From an uncultured Polyangiaceae bacterium (GTDB taxonomy: Bacteria > Myxococcota_A > Polyangia > Polyangiales > Houyiibacteriaceae), in assembly GCA_947258625.1 (NCBI GenBank), contig CAMYJN010000110.1:1-7275 (forward strand): a stretch of DNA of 7,275 nt, given 5' to 3'. Of the stretch, positions 1 to 5,434 are shown in pieces. How positions within the stretch are numbered: position 1 is the stretch's first letter; every line of letters starts with the position of its first letter. The translations under genes and the position numbers were made by a program. The notes below the pieces were generated by a model. It was not told the origin of the DNA, did not search any database, and worked only from the letters and a program-made list of their open reading frames with translations.

Positions 1-1
1 G

Positions 2-349
2 CTCGAAGAAGCGGTGCGCAAATGCACTCGCTCCCTGGTCCACGACCGCAAAATGGCCGAGGTCTTCCTCAACAACCGCCGTGACCAGACTTCCGCGCTC
101 GGCAGGCGCTGGAGCGTGCTCGCCGGGAGCCTCCGCGAGCGAATGAGGCAGATCGTGGTTCAGGTCCGCCCGGACGCGGCCCCGGCCGACGCGGCGCTCC
201 ACGCAGAGCTGCTGGTCAGCGTTATCTTTGGCCTGGCTGAAGCGCACCTCGACGGCCGCATCGATAATCTCGACCGCGCCAGCGGGACGGCTTCGCGCGC
301 GATCGTCACGAGCATTTTGACGACTTCCTCGGTCGCTGACGCCGCCTGA
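2..349 (+). CDS. Probable TetR/AcrR-family transcriptional regulator, C-terminal part (5' end outside window)
   Basis: The frame is open from the left edge to TGA 347-349, giving about 115 residues. GTG at 14 is merely the first start-like codon inside the window; the frame continues upstream of it (Leu-Glu-Glu-Ala), so the true start lies outside. What is visible is an all-helical, Arg/Ala/Leu-rich segment with a late hydrophobic stretch (LLVSVIFGLAEAHL) followed by a final helix (ASRAIVTSIL). This resembles the ligand-binding and dimerisation C-terminal domain of TetR regulators. The helix-turn-helix half is not in view, so the family call rests on pattern and context. The gene lies 93 nt upstream of, and on the same strand as, an acyl-CoA dehydrogenase; TetR regulators often control such fatty or branched-chain acyl catabolic genes. 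That regulatory link is inferred. It could also be another helical protein. Confidence 0.5.
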   Translation, partial: LEEAVRKCTRSLVHDRKMAEVFLNNRRDQTSALGRRWSVLAGSLRERMRQIVVQVRPDAAPADAALHAELLVSVIFGLAEAHLDGRIDNLDRASGTASRAIVTSILTTSSVADAA

Positions 350-442
350 GGGCCTCAGCGTCCCAAGCCCGACGCACGGATCGCGCCCGGCCAGCACTCC
401 GGTCAGCTTTCGATGGGGTTGCTTGCATGTTAGGCCCCCACT

Positions 443-1621
443 GTGACTGACTTGTTCAATCCATCCGCCGAGCATCGCGCGCTTCGCGAGCTTGTTCGTT
501 CATTTGCCGAACGAGAAGTCGACCCGCAGGCCGAGGCGTCCGATCACGCCGAGCGGTTCAACATCGAGCTCTTTGTCAAGCTCGGCGAGCTCGGCCTTCT
601 CGGGATCACCGTGGAAGAGCGTTTTGGTGGCGCGGGCTTGGACGCCGTTGCCGCCGTGATCGCACACGAAGAGCTTTCGGCGGCCGACCCTGGGTTCGCC
701 CTCGCATATCTCGCGCACTCGATGCTCTTTGCAAACAACCTGCAGATCAACGGAAGCGACGCGCAGCGCAGCAAGTACCTGCCCGACGCGTGCAGCGGTA
801 AGAAGGTCTGTGGAATGTGCATGAGCGAGCCCGACGCCGGCACCGACGTCCTCGGCATGCAGACCACCGCGGTCCGCAAGGGCGACACTTACCTGCTCAA
901 TGGCGCCAAGATGTGGATCACCAACGGGGCGATCAACGACACCGAGCTTGGCGATACCTACCTCGTCTATGCGCGGATGGAAGGCAGTGCGCGGAATCAA
1001 CTCTCGATGTTCATCGTCGAAAAAGGATTCGCAGGGTTCGGTCTTGGCCAAAAGATCAAGGGCAAGCTCGGAATGCGCGCCTCGACCACGGCCGAGCTCG
1101 TTTTCGAAGATTGCCGAGTGCCGGCGGAGAACCTGGTGGGTAGCGAAGGCGCGGCGACCCTCCACATGATGCGAAACCTGGAGGTCGAGCGTGTTGCGCT
1201 CGCTGCGATGAGCCTGGGCATCGCTCGCCGATCGATCGAGGTGATGAACCGGTACGCCGGTGAGCGAACCTCCTTTGGCAAACCGCTGCGCGATTTCGGC
1301 CAAATCCAACGCTACATCTCACAGTCCTATGCAGAGTATATGGCCGGGCGCGCTTACACCTATTGGACGGCTTCGACGATGAGCTTGGAGACCCCTGGCC
1401 AGCGTCTCGACTCGGACGGCGTGAAGCTCTTCACTTCGACCATGGCCAAGGACGTGGCCGACCGCGCGATCCAAGTGTTGGGGGGCTACGGCTACGTTGC
1501 GGAATACGGAGTCGAGCGGCTCTGGCGTGACGCCAAGCTCCTCGAAATCGGAGGCGGCACCCTCGAAGCGCACCAAAAGAACATGTGCCGAGAGCTTGGT
1601 CGCACCGACCGCATTTTGTGA
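443..1621 (+). CDS. Acyl-CoA dehydrogenase, isovaleryl-CoA-dehydrogenase-like
   Basis: This is a 392-residue FAD flavoenzyme of usual family length. It should oxidise an acyl-CoA to the trans-2-enoyl-CoA and pass electrons to electron-transfer flavoprotein in the cytoplasm. The order is an N-terminal helical domain (about 1-120), a central beta domain with the flavin/substrate motifs CMSEPDAGTD (126-135) and MWITNG (157-162), and a C-terminal helical domain with RTSFGKPL (275-282), GGYGY (347-351) and EIGGGT (368-373). Medium-chain enzymes carry the catalytic Glu in the loop that reads EGT; here that position is Gly371. A Glu sits instead at 249 in NLEVER, the helix-G position used by isovaleryl-CoA dehydrogenase, whose loop likewise reads EIGAGT. 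This favours a branched short-chain substrate such as isovaleryl-CoA from leucine, but the substrate is not proven. The start is GTG 443; the only nearby upstream ATG (427) is out of frame and stops after seven codons. The Shine-Dalgarno sequence is weak. Confidence 0.9.
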   Translation: MTDLFNPSAEHRALRELVRSFAEREVDPQAEASDHAERFNIELFVKLGELGLLGITVEERFGGAGLDAVAAVIAHEELSAADPGFALAYLAHSMLFANNLQINGSDAQRSKYLPDACSGKKVCGMCMSEPDAGTDVLGMQTTAVRKGDTYLLNGAKMWITNGAINDTELGDTYLVYARMEGSARNQLSMFIVEKGFAGFGLGQKIKGKLGMRASTTAELVFEDCRVPAENLVGSEGAATLHMMRNLEVERVALAAMSLGIARRSIEVMNRYAGERTSFGKPLRDFGQIQRYISQSYAEYMAGRAYTYWTASTMSLETPGQRLDSDGVKLFTSTMAKDVADRAIQVLGGYGYVAEYGVERLWRDAKLLEIGGGTLEAHQKNMCRELGRTDRIL

Positions 1622-1725
1622 TTAACCCCACATCATCAGGACTTCCTCGGCATTTTCCCCTCGCGAACTAGCGAACGGATGTTTCGAGCCGCTATGCTGT
1701 GCGATGTGACACTTTTCGCCTGGGG

Positions 1726-1739
1726 GATAGCCGGCTATC
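1726..1739. promoter_or_regulatory. Perfect 14-bp palindrome, possible operator
   Basis: GATAGCCGGCTATC is identical to its own reverse complement over all 14 bases. It ends 54 nt before the kinase TTG start, a place where a dimeric repressor or activator could bind. With no spacer it would make a poor RNA hairpin, so a DNA-level protein site is more likely than a terminator. No regulator is identified; the TetR-like protein at the left edge is one candidate only because of proximity. Confidence 0.35.
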
Positions 1740-1782
1740 GGGTCGCTCTCGCGGTCGTACCGGCCTCGCTAGAAGGTTCTCA

Positions 1783-1790
1783 GGGGAGAG
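1783..1790 (+). promoter_or_regulatory. Ribosome-binding site supporting the TTG start of the kinase
   Basis: GGGGAGAG lies a few bases before TTG 1794, and its GGAG core is 5 nt away. A second purine run (GGGGGAAG, 1796-1803) precedes another in-frame TTG at 1806, so initiation could occur at either TTG. The first is preferred because its Shine-Dalgarno match is better; the difference is only four residues. Confidence 0.5.
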
Positions 1791-1793
1791 TGT

Positions 1794-3725
1794 TTGGGGG
1801 AAGCATTGACGCAACAATCCGCAGCTAGCCAAGTGCCAAAGCCACCGGTCGACCTCCCGGTTCTCGGGAAGTTTGCCGGCTACGACATCTTGGGGCGGCT
1901 GGCGCTCGGCGGAATGGCGGAAATCCTTCTTGCCCGCCACGCGGACACGGACGGCGACCATCGCTTCTTGGTGGTCAAGCGAATCCTTCCGCACTTCGAG
2001 GCGGACAGTGATTTCGTGCAGATGTTCCTCGACGAGGCGCGGATCGGAATGCAGCTCAAGCACCCGAACATCTGCCAGTTCCATCAGTTTGGTGCGGACG
2101 CAGGGTCGCACTTCATCGTCATGGAATGGGTCAACGGCGTGCCTCTCGGGCGATTGATTCGCAAGGCTCGCAAATCCGGAGGAGTTGGGCTTCCCATCGC
2201 GATTCGCATCGCGGTAGAAGTCGCAAAGGCGCTCCATTACGCCCACATCGCGAACGATGAGCACGGGGATCCGTTCAACATCGTTCACCGCGACGTCTCG
2301 CCGCACAACATCATGATCGGCTACAACGGTATCGCGAAGCTGCTCGATTTCGGCATTGCAAAGGCCGACCATCGTGCGCACAAGACCCAAGCCGGCGTGG
2401 TCAAAGGCAAGTTCGCCTATATGGCACCCGAGCAATGCACGGCGGCGCCGTCGGACCATCGACTCGACATCTTCGCGCTCGGCGTCTGCGTTTTCGAGTC
2501 TATGACCGGTCGATCGCTCTACCGGCGGAAGACCGAGGCCGCCACCATGCGCGCGGTGATCATGGACCCCGTTCCGTCTCTCAAAGAGCGCCTTCCGGAC
2601 GCTCCAGACGAGCTCGAGCGGATCTTGCAGAAGGCTCTCGCCAAAGACGCCAAAGATCGCTACGCGACCGCCGAGGAGCTTGCGGGCGAGCTCGAAGCCT
2701 TTGGCAAGTCGACCAATCAGCTTGCCACGCAGCGCGAGGTCGCCGACTTCATCAAGAAAGTCTTTCCAGAGGAGTTCAATCGCGGACCGCGTGTCGACAC
2801 GGTGCCCTTTGGCGCATCGGTGGCGGTCAGCATAGTCAATGCGGAAGGCCTGGACTCGCAGAAGTCCTACGTGTCGCAGATGCCTGGCGCGATTCGGGAC
2901 CTCGAGATCGATGGAGACGCTGGAGGCGTAGACCTGGGACACCTGATCGATGCACCGGTGGTCTTGCCGCATGCAGCTCCCGCCAACAAGGAGGCCTCGC
3001 CCGGACCGGACCTCAGCCAGCGCCCGACCGAACCAGCGGAGATCAAGCCTTCGAAGAAGGCAGCCTCTCCGAAGCCAAGGTCTGCCCCGAAAAAGCCCTC
3101 TCGATTCGGCTGGAAGCAGTCTCTCGCGCTTCTCGTCATACTTTTCGGTGGTGCCGCCGCCGCCTACCATCAGAACGACGCGGTCAAAGAGGCAGTCGAC
3201 GGCTTCGCGGTCGTGTTCGAGGAAAAGGGGCCGCCCGAGGTCGCGGTCGACGAGAATCCGCTCCTGCGCGAACACGGAGCGCGCATCTTGCTCGCGTCTT
3301 CGCCGCCAGGCGCGAAAGTGTTTCTCGATGGGATCGAGCAGGGCGTTGCGCCGGTCGCGTTGACCGGCTTGATGGAGGGAGACTATCGGGTTCGCGTCGA
3401 AGCCCCGGGATTCGCCTCCTGGTCGACGAAGGTCCAGGTGGCGCAGGGTGAGACCGCAGGGGTGACCGCAAAGCTTCTTGGTAAGCAGGGCGGTGCAAAG
3501 CCCGGGGCCTTTGGCCGCGTGAACGTCGAAACGACGCCGCCTTCGGATGTTTATATCGCTGGTGATCTGCTCGGGCGAACACCCATGGAGACGGTCTATG
3601 CGCCGCTCGGGCTGGTGACGTTCGAGTTCAAGCTTCCCGATGGCCGCAACATTAGCCGCGACGTCAAGGTCGAATCGGATAGCGTCGCCCGCGCGCGCTT
3701 CGACCTGACTCGAGCCAAGCGCTAA
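1794..3725 (+). CDS. Membrane Ser/Thr protein kinase with C-terminal tandem PEGA domains
   Basis: This 643-residue protein is predicted to phosphorylate Ser/Thr residues in the cytoplasm and to sense something outside the membrane. The kinase domain spans about 28-305: glycine loop ALGGMAE (37-43), ATP-binding Lys62 in VVKRIL, helix-C Glu81, catalytic loop HRDVSPHN (165-172, proton acceptor Asp167), DFG (185-187) and APE (211-213). A Pro/Ala/Lys-rich linker (about 395-438) leads to one hydrophobic membrane segment (about 443-458), followed by two PEGA-like beta repeats (about 496-562 and 574-637; signature GDYRVRVEAPGF at 529-540). The first glycine of the loop is Ala37, and the usual Lys of HRDLKPEN is Ser169. 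As far as I recall, both changes are common in myxobacterial kinases and do not by themselves imply inactivity. There is no N-terminal signal peptide, which fits a cytoplasmic kinase with a single internal anchor. The start is TTG 1794 or TTG 1806. Its TAA overlaps the stop of the convergent rsgA. Confidence 0.92.
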   Translation: MGEALTQQSAASQVPKPPVDLPVLGKFAGYDILGRLALGGMAEILLARHADTDGDHRFLVVKRILPHFEADSDFVQMFLDEARIGMQLKHPNICQFHQFGADAGSHFIVMEWVNGVPLGRLIRKARKSGGVGLPIAIRIAVEVAKALHYAHIANDEHGDPFNIVHRDVSPHNIMIGYNGIAKLLDFGIAKADHRAHKTQAGVVKGKFAYMAPEQCTAAPSDHRLDIFALGVCVFESMTGRSLYRRKTEAATMRAVIMDPVPSLKERLPDAPDELERILQKALAKDAKDRYATAEELAGELEAFGKSTNQLATQREVADFIKKVFPEEFNRGPRVDTVPFGASVAVSIVNAEGLDSQKSYVSQMPGAIRDLEIDGDAGGVDLGHLIDAPVVLPHAAPANKEASPGPDLSQRPTEPAEIKPSKKAASPKPRSAPKKPSRFGWKQSLALLVILFGGAAAAYHQNDAVKEAVDGFAVVFEEKGPPEVAVDENPLLREHGARILLASSPPGAKVFLDGIEQGVAPVALTGLMEGDYRVRVEAPGFASWSTKVQVAQGETAGVTAKLLGKQGGAKPGAFGRVNVETTPPSDVYIAGDLLGRTPMETVYAPLGLVTFEFKLPDGRNISRDVKVESDSVARARFDLTRAKR

Positions 3726-3730
3726 GCGCT
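3717..3730. repeat. Tandem AAGCGCT x2 at the overlap of two convergent stop codons
   Basis: AAGCGCT occurs twice head to tail. Within it, bases 3722-3725 (CTAA) hold both the kinase stop TAA (3723-3725, +) and the rsgA stop TAG (3722-3724, read on -). AGCGCT is itself a palindrome, so the site can fold into a short hairpin (4-bp stem, 5-nt loop) on either strand. No flanking T run supports a standard terminator, so transcripts probably run into one another. Confidence 0.45.
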
Positions 3731-4630
3731 CGATTCCTCGCGCAGCCGGACATAGCTTTCGTATCGTTCCGGAGCGATGGCGCCCTCGTTCACAGCGTCG
3801 ACGACGGCGCATTGCGGCTCATGCGTATGGCTGCAACTGCGAAACGCGCACTGCTCTCGGTATGAGCTGAGCTCGGGAAAGCACTGATCGAGGTGCTCGA
3901 TGGGCAGCGCCCAAGTTCCCAGCTCTCTGATTCCAGGCGTGTCCGCCAGAAATCCGCCTCCTGCAAGGGCATGGAGTGAGGCAACCCGTGTCGTGTGGCG
4001 GCCTTTGCCGTGATGGTCACTAACGCTCGCAATGTTGAGATCGAGCCCGGGAACAATGCGATTGATGAGACTGCTCTTCCCGACGCCCGAGGGGCCTACG
4101 AACGCAGAGATCTTGTCGTGCAGCGCGTGGATCAAGAAATCCATTCCTTCCCCGGTTCCAGCGCTCACCGTCAAGATGGGGTAGCCGATCGATTCGTAGG
4201 TCCGATGCCAAGCCGGGTCTCCCGGCTCTCGTAAGTCCGCCTTGTTCATGACGATGATGGGCTGAACGTGCTGGTGCTCCGCGATGAGCAGAAAGCGATC
4301 GAGCAGCCGCGTCTTGAGCATAGGCCGGCCGTAGCAGAAGGTGATCAGCAGTTGGTCGAGGTTTGCAACGAGAACGTCTTCTTTGATTGGCCCTTTGCCC
4401 GGTTGGCGTCTCGAAAAGCGGCTGTGCCGAGGCAACACCTCCTCCACGACGACGCTGCGAGCGTCAGGGCGCGACAGCCGCACGTGGTCGCCAATGACAC
4501 AGATGTCGGTCGTTCGCGGCCGGTTCTTCAGCCGTCCGCGTAAGCGTGCCTGCACGACGTCCCCATCGAGGCGGACATCGACGAAACCGGCAGTCGAGCG
4601 AACCACGAGACCTTCCATGGTTTCGGTCAT
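3722..4630 (-). CDS. rsgA: Ribosome small-subunit maturation GTPase RsgA (YjeQ/EngC)
   Basis: This is a 302-residue circularly permuted GTPase that acts late in 30S subunit assembly. The sequence shows an N-terminal OB-fold region (about 1-70), then GTPase motifs in the permuted order typical of the family: G4 NKAD (129-132), SAGTGEG (156-162, G5 region), the P-loop GPSGVGKSS (179-187), GKGRHTT (208-214, G2) and DTPGIRE (230-236, G3). A C-terminal zinc site follows with Cys261, Cys266, His268 and Cys274 in the order CxxxxCxHxxxxxC. All key residues are present and the length is normal. ATG 4630 is chosen because it gives a family-like N-terminus and lies 2 nt after the upstream globin stop. 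The frame stays open further upstream, but only as an out-of-frame reading of the globin gene. AGGG in the globin 3' end could serve as Shine-Dalgarno, so translation is probably coupled. Confidence 0.95.
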   Translation of the reverse strand: MTETMEGLVVRSTAGFVDVRLDGDVVQARLRGRLKNRPRTTDICVIGDHVRLSRPDARSVVVEEVLPRHSRFSRRQPGKGPIKEDVLVANLDQLLITFCYGRPMLKTRLLDRFLLIAEHQHVQPIIVMNKADLREPGDPAWHRTYESIGYPILTVSAGTGEGMDFLIHALHDKISAFVGPSGVGKSSLINRIVPGLDLNIASVSDHHGKGRHTTRVASLHALAGGGFLADTPGIRELGTWALPIEHLDQCFPELSSYREQCAFRSCSHTHEPQCAVVDAVNEGAIAPERYESYVRLREESSA

Positions 4631-4632
4631 GA

Positions 4633-5007
4633 TCAGCCCTGGCAGTTCGAATCCGGGTCGCGCGTGATCATCGAGCGGAGTGAATCCTGGTGTGTAATCC
4701 AGGCCTCGACGACCTCGCGGGGAGCGCCGTGGTCCCGAAGGGTTTCGAGCAGAATCTGCCTGCGTCGGTCGAATTGACCGCCAAAGATCCGGTGCGGACG
4801 GTGGGCTTCGTCCAGAGCCCTGCCGCCGTACTCGACGTCGGCGCCGAGGTTCTTCGCCGCATGCTCGTACTCGAAGCGCTTGATTCTTTGGCGCTCGGCG
4901 CGTGCGAATAGAAAGCCAATCATCACGTCGTCGAAGCATCGATCGATGAAGTCGTCGACAATTGCGCGCAACTTGGGTTCTCCGCCGAGCTGTTCGAATA
5001 GGCTCAT
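4633..5007 (-). CDS. Truncated hemoglobin (2/2 globin, group I-like)
   Basis: This is a 124-residue haem protein expected to bind O2 or NO in the cytoplasm. It opens with the family pattern LFEQLGGEP (3-11), followed by the B helix (VDDFIDR, 17-23), Phe34 at the CD1 position and the E-helix/loop pattern NLGADVEYGGR (53-63). The proximal haem-ligand His is His69 in DEAHRPHRI (66-74). The spacing GA-x3-Y-GG-x6-H equals that of the Mycobacterium tuberculosis trHbN. Placed without gaps on trHbN as I remember it, the distal pocket would be Ile21 (B10), Ile42 (E7) and Glu46 (E11), whereas trHbN has Tyr, Leu and Gln. ATG 5007 places the globin motif directly after the start. It is the promoter-proximal gene of a two-gene leftward unit with rsgA. 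Group assignment (I versus III) is uncertain. Confidence 0.85.
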   Translation of the reverse strand: MSLFEQLGGEPKLRAIVDDFIDRCFDDVMIGFLFARAERQRIKRFEYEHAAKNLGADVEYGGRALDEAHRPHRIFGGQFDRRRQILLETLRDHGAPREVVEAWITHQDSLRSMITRDPDSNCQG

Positions 5008-5014
5008 CTAGTCG

Positions 5015-5347
5015 ATGACCCTGAGCCAATGTCGCCCGTCGATCAAGTTGCGCAATCCCGGTCGCCGTCACGGCTCGCTGTGGCTCTGCGAGAACCAGGA
5101 GCTCGGTGACGTTTTGGGGCAAGACATCGAGCTCGAGGTGATGCATTCACTTCCACCGGTCGTGACCGAGCCCAAGGCGTTCACTTCGATCGGGGCCAAA
5201 TGGTATGGCTTCGCGCCCGTGAAGCTTCCACCCACGCTCCGCTTTGCCGACATGTTCCATGGGCACGACGAGAGAATCCCCGTCGAGGGCTTGGCCTGGG
5301 GGACTCAAACCTTGATGGAAGTTGTCCGCCGCTGCATTGGCACTTAG
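5015..5347 (+). pseudogene. C-terminal remnant of an M20-family metallopeptidase/deacylase
   Basis: The 110-residue frame from ATG 5015 to TAG 5347 ends with a stretch that looks like the C-terminus of M20 peptidases: GAKWYGFAPVKLP (60-72), then FHGHDERIPVEG (81-92) and an amphipathic final helix (TLMEVVRRCIG). His82 in FHGHDE corresponds to the last zinc ligand of the family. Everything upstream that makes an M20 enzyme, including the other metal ligands, is missing; intact members have several hundred residues. A second, internal gap is likely near 5171-5176. There LPPVVTEP is followed at once by KAFTSIG, where family members, as I recall them, have some 40 extra residues. The first 25 or so residues resemble nothing I recognise. 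ATG 5015 lies 7 nt from the divergent globin start, an implausible layout for two live genes. I read it as a decaying fragment; a small expressed protein cannot be excluded. Confidence 0.6.
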
Positions 5348-5413
5348 TTTTCGCCCCTTAGGCTTCCGCAGACCAGTTCGCGCTTTCCATCCGTGCCGAG
5401 ATCGGGGATCCTC

Positions 5414-5434
5414 CCACCGGTCCGGCCGGGGTGG
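5414..5434 (+). promoter_or_regulatory. Possible hairpin covering the GTG start of the SLC4-type gene
   Basis: CCACC (5414-5418) can pair with GGTGG (5430-5434), and GG (5419-5420) with CC (5426-5427), leaving a 5-nt loop and a 2-nt bulge. The GTG start codon (5431-5433) would be inside the stem. In GC-rich DNA such stems arise easily, and the start itself is not certain, so this is a weak call. Confidence 0.25.

Larger units (their letters stand above)
1622..1793 (+). promoter_or_regulatory. Intergenic leader upstream of the kinase gene
   Basis: This is a 172-nt gap between the acyl-CoA dehydrogenase stop and the kinase start, the longest non-coding stretch on the left side. It holds a perfect 14-bp palindrome (1726-1739) and a purine-rich ribosome-binding stretch at its right end. 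I found no convincing -35/-10 pair: TATGCT at 1693-1698 resembles a -10 box but lacks a partner at normal spacing. I also saw no strong hairpin with a T run that would terminate the upstream gene. The kinase promoter is assumed to lie here because its function differs from that of the upstream gene. Confidence 0.4.

Noticed and set aside
346..358. CTGAGGGCCTCAG inverted repeat at the stop of the TetR-like gene as a terminator
   Set aside because: The stem is at most 5-6 bp with almost no loop and no T run follows; it is too weak to call.
427..450. Seven-codon upstream ORF overlapping the acyl-CoA dehydrogenase start
   Set aside because: It is short, has no ribosome-binding site or attenuator-like codon run, and is likely chance.
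500..1309. A 269-residue minus-strand frame opposite the acyl-CoA dehydrogenase
   Set aside because: It has no family resemblance; the plus strand carries an unmistakable enzyme over its whole length.
1693..1698. TATGCT as a -10 promoter box for the kinase
   Set aside because: It matches the consensus at only four of six positions, and the bases 17 nt upstream do not resemble TTGACA.
1692..3812. A 706-residue open frame on the minus strand opposite the kinase gene
   Set aside because: It is Arg/His/Leu-rich without recognisable domains and mirrors the codon pattern of the kinase on the other strand; such long antisense frames are common in GC-rich genes.
4631..5146. N-terminal extension of rsgA to 5146
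   Set aside because: The extra residues are Arg/Pro-rich, unlike RsgA, and are an out-of-frame reading of the globin gene; ATG 4630 gives a normal RsgA N-terminus.
5015..5347. A genuine divergent gene pair with the globin
   Set aside because: Only 7 nt separate the two start codons, leaving no room for leaders, and the plus-strand frame looks like a 5'-truncated peptidase, so its ATG is probably incidental.
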